NCBI GenBank assembly: GCA_039566865.1
Contig: CM076960.1
Span: forward strand, 19,264,501 to 19,328,500
Direction: 5' to 3'
Origin: Aurelia coerulea
Taxonomy: Eukaryota; Cnidaria; Scyphozoa; Semaeostomeae; Ulmaridae
Length of the DNA: 64,000 nt
The translations under genes were made by a program, and so were the position numbers. Shown here piece after piece: positions 27,501-41,900 of this stretch. Below the pieces are notes generated by a model. That model was not told the DNA's origin, ran no database searches, and saw only the letters and a list, made by a program, of their open reading frames with translations. Positions within the stretch are counted from its first letter, which is position 1. The number at the start of each line of letters is the position of its first letter.

Positions 27501-28459
27501 AAATATCTTTGCAACCTCTACAGTTACAGCAGTCTGAGTGACTTTTTTGAGCTCAGCATTCTATTCTGCATCGAAACATTGCTATAACAAATCAATTAAT
27601 GGTTCTTTATAACTTTCTCACCTCAATGGAATAGATGCTTTTCTGTGGTAGTGATTCTCTACCAAATTCTCGCATCTAATGCAATCTATCGCAAAAGTGA
27701 AATATCTTTGGAACCACTACAGTTACAGCAGTCTGAGTGACTTTTTTGAGCTCAGCATTTTATTCTGCATCGAAACATTGCTATAACAAATCAATTAATG
27801 GTTCTTTATGAATTTCTCACCTCAATGGAATAGATGCTTTTCTGTGGTAGTGATTCTCTACCAAATTCTCGCATCTATTGCAATCTATCGCAAAAGTGAA
27901 ATATCTCTGCAGCTACTACAGTTACAGCAGTGTGAGTGACTTTTTTGAGCTCAGCATTCTATTCTGCATCGAAACATTGCTATAACAAATCAATTAATGG
28001 TTCTTTATAAATTTCTCACCTCAATGGAATAGATGCTTTTCTGTGGTAGTGATTCTCTACCAAATTCTCGCATCTATAGCATTCTATCGCAAAAGTGAAA
28101 TATCTTTGCAACCACTACAGTTACAGCAGTCTGAGTGACTTTTTTGAGCTCAGCATTCTATTCTGCATCGAAACATTGCTATAACAAATCAATTAATGGT
28201 TCTTTATAACTTTCTCACCTCAATGGAATAGATGCTTTTCTGTGGTAGTGATTCTATACTAAATTCTCGCATCTATTGCAATCTGTCGCAAAAGTGAAAT
28301 ATCTCTGCAACCACTACAGTTACAGCAGTCTGAGTTACTTTTTTGAGCTCAGCATTCTATTTTGCATCGAGACTTTGCTATAACAAATCATTTAATGGCT
28401 TTTTATAAATTTCTCACCTCAATGGAATAGATGCTTTTCTGTGGTAGTGATTCTCTACC

Positions 28460-29490
28460 AAATTCTCGCATCTATTGCATTCTATCGCAAAAGTGTAATA
28501 TCTTTGCAACCTCTACAGATACAGCAGTCTGAGTGACTTTTTTGAGCTCAGCATTCTATTCTGCATCGAAACATTGCTATAACAAATCAATTAATGGTTC
28601 TTTATAACTTTCTCACCTCAATGGAATAGATGCTTTTCTGTGGTAGTGATTCTCTACTAAATTCTCGCATCTATTGCAATCTGTCGCAAAAGTGAAATAT
28701 CTCTGCAGCTACTACAGTTACAGCAGTGTGAGTGACTTTTTTGAGCTCAGCATTCAATTCTGCATCGAAACATTGCTATAACAAATCAATTAATAGTTCT
28801 TTATAAATTTCTCACCTCAATGGAATAGATGCTTTTCTGTGGTAGTGATTCTCTACCAAATTCTCGCATCTATTGCAATCTATCGCAAAAGTGAAATATC
28901 TCTGCTGCTACTACAGTTACAGCAGTCTGAGTGACTTTTTTGAGCTCAGCATTCAATTCTGCATCGAAACATCACTATAACAAATCAATTAATGGTTCTT
29001 TATAAATTACTCACCTCAATGGAATAGATGCTTTTCTGTGGTAGTGATTCTCTACCAAATTCTCGCATCTATTGCAATGTATCGCAAAAGTGAAATATCT
29101 TTGCAACCACTACAGCTACAGCAGTGTGAGTGACTTTTTTGAGCTCAGCATTCAATTCTGCATCGAAACATTGCTATAACAAATCAATTAATGGTTCTTT
29201 ATAACTTTCTCACCTCAATGGAATAGATGCTTTTCTGTGGTAGTGATTCTCTACCAAATTCTCGCATCTATTGCAATCTATCGCAAAAGTGAAATATCTC
29301 TGCAACCACTACAGTTACAGCAGTCTGAGTGACTTTTTTGAGCTCAGCATTCAATTCTGCATCGAAACATTGCTATAACAAATCAATTAATGGTTCTTTA
29401 TAAATTTCTCACCTCAATGGAATAGATGCTTTTCTGTGGTAGTGATTCTCTACCAAATTCTCGCATCTATTGCAATCTATCGCAAAAGTG
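28460..29490 (+). repeat. Multi-monomer block B, copy 2
   Basis: Copy of 26,470-27,500 with the same markers at 28,491, 28,971 and 29,001. Single-base differences include gcaatgtatcgc for gcaatgtagcgc and ctacagatacag for ctacagttacag. Confidence 0.9.
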
Positions 29491-29999
29491 AAATATCTTT
29501 GCAACCTACTACAGTTACAGCAGTCTGAGTGACTTTTTTGAGCTCAGCATTCTATTCTGCATCGAAACATTGCTATAACAAATCAATTAATGGTTCTTTA
29601 TAACTTTCTCACCTCAATGGAATAGATGCTTTTCTGTGGTAGTGATTCTCTACCAAATTCTCGCATCTATTGCAATCTATCGCAAAAGTGAAATATCTTT
29701 GCAACCACTACAGTTACAGCAGTCTGAGTGACTTTTTTGAGCGCAGCATTTTATTCTGCATCGAAACATTGCTATAGCAAATCAATTAATGGTTCTTTAT
29801 AAATTTCTCACCTCAATGGAATAGATGCTTTTCTGTGGTAGTGATTCTCTACCAAATTCTCGCATCTATTGCAATCTATCGCAAAAGTGAAATATCTCTG
29901 CAGCTACTACAGTTACAGCAGTCTGAGTGACTTTTTTGAGCTCAGCATTCTATTCTGCATCGAAACATTGCTATAACAAATCAATTAATGGTTCTTTAT

Positions 30000-32900
30000 A
30001 AATTTCTCACCTCAATGGAATAGATGCTTTTCTGTGGTAGTGATTCTCTACCAAATTCTCGCATCTATTGCAATCTATCGCAAAAGTGAAATATCTCTGC
30101 AACCACTACAGTTACAGCAGTCTGAGTGACTTTTTTGAGCTCAGCATTCTATTCTGCATCGAAACATTGCTATAACAAATCAATTAATGGTTCTTTATAA
30201 CTTTCTCACCTCAATGGAATAGATGCTTTTCTGTGGTAGTGATTCTCTACCAAATTCTCGCATCTATTGCAATCTATCGCAAAAGTGAAATATCTCTGCA
30301 ACCACTACAGTTACAGCAGTCTGAGTGACTTTTTTGAGCTCAGCATTCTATTCTGCATCGAAACATTGCTATAACAAATCAATTAATGGTTCTTTATAAA
30401 TTTCTCACCTCAATGGAATAGATGCTTTTCTGTGGTAGTGATTCTCTACCAAATTCTCGCATCTATTGCAATCTATCGCAAAAGTGAAATATCTCTGCAG
30501 CTACTACAGTTACAGCAGTCTTAGTGACTTTTTTGAGCTCAGCATTCTATTCTGCATCGAAACATTGCTATAACAAATCAATTAATGGTTCTTTATAAAT
30601 TTCTCACCTCAATGGAATAGATGCTTTTCTGTGGTAGTGATTCTCTACCAAATTCTCGCATCTATTGCAATCTATCGCAAAAGTGAAATATCTCTGCAAC
30701 CACTACAGTTACAGCAGTCTGAGTGACTTTTTTGAGCTCAGCATTCTATTCTGCATCGAAACATTGCTATAACAAATCAATTAATGGTTCTTTATAAATT
30801 TCTCACCTCAATGGAATAGATGCTTTTCTGTGGTAGTGATTCTCTACCAAATTCTCGCATCTATTGCAATCTATCGCAAAAGTGAAATATCTCTGCAACC
30901 ACTACAGTTACAGCAGTCTGAGTGACTTTTTTGAGCTCAGCATTCTATTCTGCATCGAAACATTGCTATAACAAATCAATTAATGGTTCTTTATAAATTT
31001 CTCACCTCAATGGAATAGATGCTTTTCTGTGGTAGTGATTCTCTACCAAATTCTCGCATCTATTGCAATCTATCGCAAAAGTGAAATATCTCTGCAACCA
31101 CTACAGTTACAGCAGTCTGAGTGACTTTTTTGAGCTCAGCATTCTATTCTGCATCGAAACATTGCTATAACAAATCAATTAATGGTTCTTTATAAATTTC
31201 TCACCTCAATGGAATAGATGCTTTTCTGTGGTAGTGATTCTCTACCAAATTCTCGCATCTATTGCAATCTATCGCAAAAGTGAAATATCTCTGCAACCAC
31301 TACAGTTACAGCAGTCTGAGTGACTTTTTTGAGCTCAGCATTCTATTCTGCATCGAAACATTGCTATAACAAATCAATTAATGGTTCTTTATAAATTTCT
31401 CACCTCAATGGAATAGATGCTTTTCTGTGGTAGTGATTCTCTACCAAATTCTCGCATCTATTGCAATCGATCGCAAAAGTGAAATATCTCTGCAACCACT
31501 ACAGTTACAGCAGTCTGAGTGACTTTTTTGAGCTCAGCATTCTATTCTGCATCGAAACATTGCTATAACAAATCAATTAATGGTTCTTTATAAATTTCTC
31601 ACCTCAATGGAATAGATGCTTTTCTGTGGTAGTGATTCTCTACCAAATTCTCGCATCTATTGCAATCTATCGCAAAAGTGAAATATCTCTGCAACCACTA
31701 CAGTTACAGCAGTCTGAGTGACTTTTTTGAGCTCAGCATTCTATTCTGCATCGAAACATTGCTATAACAAATCAATTAATGGTTCTTTATAAATTTCTCA
31801 CCTCAATGGAATAGATGCTTTTCTGTGGTAGTGATTCTCTACCAAATTCTCGCATCTATTGCAATCTATCGCAAAAGTGAAATATCTCTGCAACCACTAC
31901 AGTTACAGCAGTCTGAGTGACTTTTTTGAGCTCAGCATTCTATTCTGCATCGAAACATTGCTATAACAAATCAATTAATGGTTCTTTATAAATTTCTCAC
32001 CTCAATGGAATAGATGCTTTTCTGTGGTAGTGATTCTCTACCAAATTCTCGCATCTATTGCAATCTATCGCAAAAGTGAAATATCTTTGCAACCACTACA
32101 GTTACAGCAGTCTGAGTGACTTTTTTGAGCTCAGCATTCTATTCTGCATCGAAACATTGCTATAACAAATCAATTAATGGTTCTTTATAAATTTCTCACC
32201 TCAATGGAATAGATGCTTTTCTGTGGTAGTGATTCTCTACCAAATTCTCGCATCTATTGCAATCTATCGCAAAAGTGAAATATCTCTGCAACCACTACAG
32301 TTACAGCAGTCTGAGTGACTTTTTTGAGCTCAGCATTCTATTCTGCATCGAAACATTGCTATAACAAATCAATTAATGGTTCTTTATAAATTTCTCACCT
32401 CAATGGAATAGATGCTTTTCTGTGGTAGTGATTCTCTACCAAATTCTCGCATCTATTGCAATCTATCGCAAAAGTGAAATATCTTTGCAACCACTACAGT
32501 TACAGCAGTCTGAGTGACTTTTTTGAGCTCAGCATTCTATTCTGCATCGAAACATTGCTATAACAAATCAATTAATGGTTCTTTATAAATTTCTCACCTC
32601 AATGGAATAGATGCTTTTCTGTGGTAGTGATTCTCTACCAAATTCTCGCATCTATTGCAATCTATCGCAAAAGTGAAATATCTCTGCAGCTACTACAGTT
32701 ACAGCAGTCTGAGTGACTTTTTTGAGCTCAGCATTCTATTCTGCATCGAAACATTGCTATAACAAATCAATTAATGGTTCTTTATAAATTTCTCACCTCA
32801 ATGGAATAGATGCTTTTCTGTGGTAGTGATTCTCTACCAAATTCTCGCATCTATTGCAATCTATCGCAAAAGTGAAATATCTTTGCAACCACTACAGTTA

Positions 32901-35900
32901 CAGCAGTCTGAGTGACTTTTTTGAGCTCAGCATTCTATTCTGCATCGAAACATTGCTATAACAAATCAATTAATGGTTCTTTATAAATTTCTCACCTCAA
33001 TGGAATAGATGCTTTTCTGTGGTAGTGATTCTCTACCAAATTCTCGCATCTATTGCAATCTATCGCAAAAGTGAAATATCTCTGCAACCACTACAGTTAC
33101 AGCAGTCTGAGTGACTTTTTTGAGCTCAGCATTCTATTCTGCATCGAAACATTGCTATAACAAATCAATTAATGGTTCTTTATAAATTTCTCACCTCAAT
33201 GGAATAGATGCTTTTCTGTGGTAGTGATTCTCTACCAAATTCTCGCATCTATTGCAATCTATCGCAAAAGTGAAATATCTCTGCAACCACTACAGTTACA
33301 GCAGTCTGAGTGACTTTTTTGAGCTCAGCATTCTATTCTGCATCGAAACATTGCTATAACAAATCAATTAATGGTTCTTTATAAATTTCTCACCTCAATG
33401 GAATAGATGCTTTTCTGTGGTAGTGATTCTCTACCAAATTCTCGCATCTATTGCAATCTATCGCAAAAGTGAAATATCTCTGCAACCACTACAGTTACAG
33501 CAGTCTGAGTGACTTTTTTGAGCTCAGCATTCTATTCTGCATCGAAACATTGCTATAACAAATCAATTAATGGTTCTTTATAAATTTCTCACCTCAATGG
33601 AATAGATGCTTTTCTGTGGTAGTGATTCTCTACCAAATTCTCGCATCTATTGCAATCTATCGCAAAAGTGAAATATCTCTGCAGCTACTACAGTTACAGC
33701 AGTCTGAGTGACTTTTTTGAGCTCAGCATTCTATTCTGCATCGAAACATTGCTATAACAAATCAATTAATGGTTCTTTATAAATTTCTCACCTCAATGGA
33801 ATAGATGCTTTTCTGTGGTAGTGATTCTCTACCAAATTCTCGCATCTATTGCAATCTATCGCAAAAGTGAAATATCTTTGCAACCACTACAGTTACAGCA
33901 GTCTGAGTGACTTTTTTGAGCTCAGCATTCTATTCTGAATCGAAACATTGCTATAACAAATCAATTAATGGTTCTTTATAAATTTCTCACCTCAATGGAA
34001 TAGATGCTTTTCTGTGGTAGTGATTCTCTACCAAATTCTCGCATCTATTGCAATCTATCGCAAAAGTGAAATATCTCTGCAACCACTACAGTTACAGCAG
34101 TCTGAGTGACTTTTTTGAGCTCAGCATTCAATTCTGCATCGAAACATTGCTATAACAAATCAATTAATGGTTCTTTATAAATTTCTCACCTCAATGGAAT
34201 AGATGCTTTTCTGTGGTAGTGATTCTCTACCAAATTCTCGCATCTATTGCAATCTATCGCAAAAGTGAAATATCTCTGCAACCACTACAGTTACAGCAGT
34301 CTGAGTGACTTTTTTGAGCTCAGCATTCTATTCTGCATCGAAACATTGCTATAACAAATCAATTAATGGTTCTTTATAAATTTCTCACCTCAATGGAATA
34401 GATGCTTTTCTGTGGTAGTGATTCTCTACCAAATTCTCGCATCTATTGCAATCTATCGCAAAAGTGAAATATCTCTGCAACCACTACAGTTACAGCAGTC
34501 TGAGTGACTTTTTTGAGCTCAGCATTCTATTCTGCATCGAAACATTGCTATAACAAATCAATTAATGGTTCTTTATAAATTTCTCACCTCAATGGAATAG
34601 ATGCTTTTCTGTGGTAGTGATTCTCTACCAAATTCTCGCATCTATTGCAATCTATCGCAAAAGTGAAATATCTCTGCAACCACTACAGTTACAGCAGTCT
34701 GAGTGACTTTTTTGAGCTCAGCATTCTATTCTGCATCGAAACATTGCTATAACAAATCAATTAATGGTTCTTTATAAATTTCTCACCTCAATGGAATAGA
34801 TGCTTTTCTGTGGTAGTGATTCTCTACCAAATTCTCGCATCTATTGCAATCTATCGCAAAAGTGAAATATCTCTGCAACCACTACAGTTACAGCAGTCTG
34901 AGTGACTTTTTTGAGCTCAGCATTCTATTCTGCATCGAAACATTGCTATAACAAATCAATTAATGGTTCTTTATAAATTTCTCACCTCAATGGAATAGAT
35001 GCTTTTCTGTGGTAGTGATTCTCTACCAAATTCTCGCATCTATTGCAATCTATCGCAAAAGTGAAATATCTCTGCAACCACTACAGTTACAGCAGTCTGA
35101 GTGACTTTTTTGAGCTCAGCATTCTATTCTGCATCGAAACATTGCTATAACAAATCAATTAATGGTTCTTTATAAATTTCTCACCTCAATGGAATAGATG
35201 CTTTTCTGTGGTAGTGATTCTCTACCAAATTCTCGCATCTATTGCAATCTATCGCAAAAGTGAAATATCTCTGCAACCACTACAGTTACAGCAGTCTGAG
35301 TGATTTTTTGAGCTCAGCATTCTATTCTGCATCGAAACATTGCTATAACAAATCAATTAATGGTTCTTTATAAATTTCTCACCTCAATGGAATAGATGCT
35401 TTTCTGTGGTAGTGATTCTCTACCAAATTCTCGCATCTATTGCAATCTATCGCAAAAGTGAAATATCTTTGCAACCACTACAGTTACAGCAGTCTGAGTG
35501 ACTTTTTTGAGCTCAGCATTCTATTCTGCATCGAAACATTGCTATAACAAATCAATTAATGGTTCTTTATAAATTTCTCACCTCAATGGAATAGATGCTT
35601 TTCTGTGGTAGTGATTCTCTACCAAATTCTCGCATCTATTGCAATCTATCGCAAAAGTGAAATATCTCTGCAACCACTACAGTTACAGCAGTCTGAGTGA
35701 CTTTTTTGAGCTCAGCATTCTATTCTGCATCGAAACATTGCTATAACAAATCAATTAATGGTTCTTTATAAATTTCTCACCTCAATGGAATAGATGCTTT
35801 TCTGTGGTAGTGATTCTCTACCAAATTCTCGCATCTATTGCAATCTATCGCAAAAGTGAAATATCTCTGCAACCACTACAGTTACAGCAGTCTGAGTGAC

Positions 35901-38900
35901 TTTTTTGAGCTCAGCATTCTATTCTGCATCGAAACATTGCTATAACAAATCAATTAATGGTTCTTTATAAATTTCTCACCTCAATGGAATAGATGCTTTT
36001 CTGTGGTAGTGATTCTCTACCAAATTCTCGCATCTATTGCAATCTATCGCAAAAGTGAAATATCTCTGCAGCTACTACAGTTACAGCAGTCTGAGTGACT
36101 TTTTTGAGCTCAGCATTCTATTCTGCATCGAAACATTGCTATAACAAATCAATTAATGGTTCTTTATAAATTTCTCACCTCAATGGAATAGATGCTTTTC
36201 TGTGGTAGTGATTCTCTACCAAATTCTCGCATCTATTGCAATCTATCGCAAAAGTGAAATATCTCTGCAACCACTACAGTTACAGCAGTCTGAGTGACTT
36301 TTTTGAGCTCAGCATTCTATTCTGCATCGAAACATTGCTATAACAAATCAATTAATGGTTCTTTATAAATTTCTCACCTCAATGGAATAGATGCTTTTCT
36401 GTGGTAGTGATTCTCTACCAAATTCTCGCATCTATTGCAATCTATCGCAAAAGTGAAATATCTCTGCAACCACTACAGTTACAGCAGTCTGAGTGACTTT
36501 TTTGAGCTCAGCATTCTATTCTGCATCGAAACATTGCTATAACAAATCAATTAATGGTTCTTTATAAATTTCTCACCTCAATGGAATAGATGCTTTTCTG
36601 TGGTAGTGATTCTCTACCAAATTCTCGCATCTATTGCAATCTATCGCAAAAGTGAAATATCTCTGCAACCACTACAGTTACAGCAGTCTGAGTGACTTTT
36701 TTGAGCTCAGCATTCTATTCTGCATCGAAACATTGCTATAACAAATCAATTAATGGTTCTTTATAAATTTCTCACCTCAATGGAATAGATGCTTTTCTGT
36801 GGTAGTGATTCTCTACCAAATTCTCGCATCTATTGCAATCTATCGCAAAAGTGAAATATCTCTGCAACCACTACAGTTACAGCAGTCTGAGTGACTTTTT
36901 TGAGCTCAGCATTCTATTCTGCATCGAAACATTGCTATAACAAATCAATTAATGGTTCTTTATAAATTTCTCACCTCAATGGAATAGATGCTTTTCTGTG
37001 GTAGTGATTCTCTACCAAATTCTCGCATCTATTGCAATCTATCGCAAAAGTGAAATATCTCTGCAGCTACTACAGTTACAGCAGTCTGAGTGACTTTTTT
37101 GAGCTCAGCATTCTATTCTGCATCGAAACATTGCTATAACAAATCAATTAATGGTTCTTTATAAATTTCTCACCTCAATGGAATAGATGCTTTTCTGTGG
37201 TAGTGATTCTCTACCAAATTCTCGCATCTATTGCAATCTATCGCAAAAGTGAAATATCTCTGCAACCACTACAGTTACAGCAGTCTGAGTGACTTTTTTG
37301 AGCTCAGCATTCTATTCTGCATCGAAACATTGCTATAACAAATCAATTAATGGTTCTTTATAAATTTCTCACCTCAATGGAATAGATGCTTTTCTGTGGT
37401 AGTGATTCTCTACCAAATTCTCGCATCTATTGCAATCTATCGCAAAAGTGAAATATCTCTGCAACCACTACAGTTACAGCAGTCTGAGTGACTTTTTTGA
37501 GCTCAGCATTCAATTCTGCATCGAAACATTGCTATAACAAATCAATTAATGGTTCTTTATAAATTTCTCACCTCAATGGAATAGATGCTTTTCTGTGGTA
37601 GTGATTCTCTACCAAATTCTCGCATCTATTGCAATCTATCGCAAAAGTGAAATATCTCTGCAACCACTACAGTTACAGCAGTCTGAGTGACTTTTTTGAG
37701 CTCAGCATTCTATTCTGCATCGAAACATTGCTATAACAAATCAATTAATGGTTCTTTATAAATTTCTCACCTCAATGGAATAGATGCTTTTCTGTGGTAG
37801 TGATTCTCTACCAAATTCTCGCATCTATTGCAATCTATCGCAAAAGTGAAATATCTCTGCAACCACTACAGTTACAGCAGTCTGAGTGACTTTTTTGAGC
37901 TCAGCATTCTATTCTGCATCGAAACATTGCTATAACAAATCAATTAATGGTTCTTTATAAATTTCTCACCTCAATGGAATAGATGCTTTTCTGTGGTAGT
38001 GATTCTCTACCAAATTCTCGCATCTATTGCAATCTATCGCAAAAGTGAAATATCTCTGCAACCACTACAGTTACAGCAGTCTGAGTGACTTTTTTGAGCT
38101 CAGCATTCTATTCTGCATCGAAACATTGCTATAACAAATCAATTAATGGTTCTTTATAAATTTCTCACCTCAATGGAATAGATGCTTTTCTGTGGTAGTG
38201 ATTCTCTACCAAATTCTCGCATCTATTGCAATCTATCGCAAAAGTGAAATATCTCTGCAGCTACTACAGTTACAGCAGTCTGAGTGACTTTTTTGAGCTC
38301 AGCATTCTATTCTGCATCGAAACATTGCTATAACAAATCAATTAATGGTTCTTTATAAATTTCTCACCTCAATGGAATAGATGCTTTTCTGTGGTAGTGA
38401 TTCTCTACCAAATTCTCGCATCTATTGCAATCTATCGCAAAAGTGAAATATCTCTGCTCCACTACAGTTACAGCAGTCTGAGTGACTTTTTTGAGCTCAG
38501 CATTCTATTCTGCATCGAAACATTGCTATAACAAATCAATTAATGGTTCTTTATAAATTTCTCACCTCAATGGAATAGATGCTTTTCTGTGGTAGTGATT
38601 CTCTACCAAATTCTCGCATCTATTGCAATCTATCGCAAAAGTGAAATATCTCTGCAACCACTACAGTTACAGCAGTCTGAGTGACTTTTTTGAGCTCAGC
38701 ATTCTATTCTGCATCGAAACATTGCTATAACAAATCAATTAATGGTTCTTTATAAATTTCTCACCTCAATGGAATAGATGCTTTTCTGTGGTAGTGATTC
38801 TCTACCAAATTCTCGCATCTATTGCAATCTATCGCAAAAGTGAAATATCTCTGCAACCACTACAGTTACAGCAGTCTGAGTGACTTTTTTGAGCTCAGCA

Positions 38901-41900
38901 TTCTATTCTGCATCGAAACATTGCTATAACAAATCAATTAATGGTTCTTTATAAATTTCTCACCTCAATGGAATAGATGCTTTTCTGTGGTAGTGATTCT
39001 CTACCAAATTCTCGCATCTATTGCAATCTATCGCAAAAGTGAAATATCTCTGCAACCACTACAGTTACAGCAGTCTGAGTGACTTTTTTGAGCTCAGCAT
39101 TCTATTCTGCATCGAAACATTGCTATAACAAATCAATTAATGGTTCTTTATAAATTTCTCACCTCAATGGAATAGATGCTTTTCTGTGGTAGTGATTCTC
39201 TACCAAATTCTCGCATCTATTGCAATCTATCGCAAAAGTGAAATATCTCTGCAGCTACTACAGTTACAGCAGTCTGAGTGACTTTTTTGAGCTCAGCATT
39301 CTATTCTGCATCGAAACATTGCTATAACAAATCAATTAATGGTTCTTTATAAATTTCTCACCTCAATGGAATAGATGCTTTTCTGTGGTAGTGATTCTCT
39401 ACCAAATTCTCGCATCTATTGCAATCTATCGCAAAAGTGAAATATCTCTGCAACCACTACAGTTACAGCAGTCTGAGTGACTTTTTTGAGCTCAGCATTC
39501 TATTCTGCATCGAAACATTGCTATAACAAATCAATTAATGGTTCTTTATAAATTTCTCACCTCAATGGAATAGATGCTTTTCTGTGGTAGTGATTCTCTA
39601 CCAAATTCTCGCATCTATTGCAATCTATCGCAAAAGTGAAATATCTCTGCAACCACTACAGTTACAGCAGTCTGAGTGACTTTTTTGAGCTCAGCATTCT
39701 ATTCTGCATCGAAACATTGCTATAACAAATCAATTAATGGTTCTTTATAAATTTCTCACCTCAATGGAATAGATGCTTTTCTGTGGTAGTGATTCTCTAC
39801 CAAATTCTCGCATCTATTGCAATCTATCGCAAAAGTGAAATATCTCTGCAACCACTACAGTTACAGCAGTCTGAGTGACTTTTTTGAGCTCAGCATTCTA
39901 TTCTGCATCGAAACATTGCTATAACAAATCAATTAATGGTTCTTTATAAATTTCTCACCTCAATGGAATAGATGCTTTTCTGTGGTAGTGATTCTCTACC
40001 AAATTCTCGCATCTATTGCAATCTATCGCAAAAGTGAAATATCTCTGCAACCACTACAGTTACAGCAGTCTGAGTGACTTTTTTGAGCTCAGCATTCTAT
40101 TCTGCATCGAAACATTGCTATAACAAATCAATTAATGGTTCTTTATAAATTTCTCACCTCAATGGAATAGATGCTTTTCTGTGGTAGTGATTCTCTACCA
40201 AATTCTCGCATCTATTGCAATCTATCGCAAAAGTGAAATATCTCTGCAACCACTACAGTTACAGCAGTCTGAGTGACTTTTTTGAGCTCAGCATTCTATT
40301 CTGCATCGAAACATTGCTATAACAAATCAATTAATGGTTCTTTATAAATTTCTCACCTCAATGGAATAGATGCTTTTCTGTGGTAGTGATTCTCTACCAA
40401 ATTCTCGCATCTATTGCAATCTATCGCAAAAGTGAAATATCTCTGCAACCACTACAGTTACAGCAGTCTGAGTGACTTTTTTGAGCTCAGCATTCTATTC
40501 TGCATCGAAACATTGCTATAACAAATCAATTAATGGTTCTTTATAAATTTCTCACCTCAATGGAATAGATGCTTTTCTGTGGTAGTGATTCTCTACCAAA
40601 TTCTCGCATCTATTGCAATCTATCGCAAAAGTGAAATATCTCTGCAACCACTACAGTTACAGCAGTCTGAGTGACTTTTTTGAGCTCAGCATTCTATTCT
40701 GCATCGAAACATTGCTATAACAAATCAATTAATGGTTCTTTATAAATTTCTCACCTCAATGGAATAGATGCTTTTCTGTGGTAGTGATTCTCTACCAAAT
40801 TCTCGCATCTATTGCAATCTATCGCAAAAGTGAAATATCTTTGCAACCACTACAGTTACAGCAGTCTGAGTGACTTTTTTGAGCTCAGCATTCTATTCTG
40901 CATCGAAACATTGCTATAACAAATCAATTAATGGTTCTTTATAAATTTCTCACCTCAATGGAATAGATGCTTTTCTGTGGTAGTGATTCTCTACCAAATT
41001 CTCGCATCTATTGCAATCTATCGCAAAAGTGAAATATCTCTGCAGCTACTACAGTTACAGCAGTCTGAGTGACTTTTTTGAGCTCAGCATTCTATTCTGC
41101 ATCGAAACATTGCTATAACAAATCAATTAATGGTTCTTTATAAATTTCTCACCTCAATGGAATAGATGCTTTTCTGTGGTAGTGATTCTCTACCAAATTC
41201 TCGCATCTATTGCAATCTATCGCAAAAGTGAAATATCTCTGCAACCACTACAGTTACAGCAGTCTGAGTGACTTTTTTGAGCTCAGCATTCAATTCTGCA
41301 TCGAAACATTGCTATAACAAATCAATTAATGGTTCTTTATAAATTTCTCACCTCAATGGAATAGATGCTTTTCTGTGGTAGTGATTCTCTACCAAATTCT
41401 CGCATCTATTGCAATCTATCGCAAAAGTGAAATATCTCTGCAGCTACTACAGTTACAGCAGTCTGAGTGACTTTTTTGAGCTCAGCATTCTATTCTGCAT
41501 CGAAACATTGCTATAACAAATCAATTAATGGTTCTTTATAAATTTCTCACCTCAATGGAATAGATGCTTTTCTGTGGTAGTGATTCTCTACCAAATTCTC
41601 GCATCTATTGCAATCTATCGCAAAAGTGAAATATCTCTGCAGCTACTACAGTTACAGCAGTCTGAGTGACTTTTTTGAGCTCAGCATTCTATTCTGCATC
41701 GAAACATTGCTATAACAAATCAATTAATGGTTCTTTATAAATTTCTCACCTCAATGGAATAGATGCTTTTCTGTGGTAGTGATTCTCTACCAAATTCTCT
41801 CATCTATTGCAATCTATCGCAAAAGTGAAACATCTCTGCAGCTACTACAGTTACAGCAGTCTGAGTGACTTTTTTGAGCTCAGCATTATTCCGCATCGAA

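Larger units (their letters stand above)
21500..30000 (+). repeat. Satellite diverged middle zone with multi-monomer repeats
   Basis: About 43 monomers carry many private and shared variants, such as gcattcaattctgc, tataactttctc, gcatcgagactttgc, cattctatcgc, caacctctac and gaaaaattgc. Variants recur in blocks, which shows multi-monomer duplications (listed separately). Identity between neighbouring monomers is visibly lower than in the two core zones. Confidence 0.9.
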
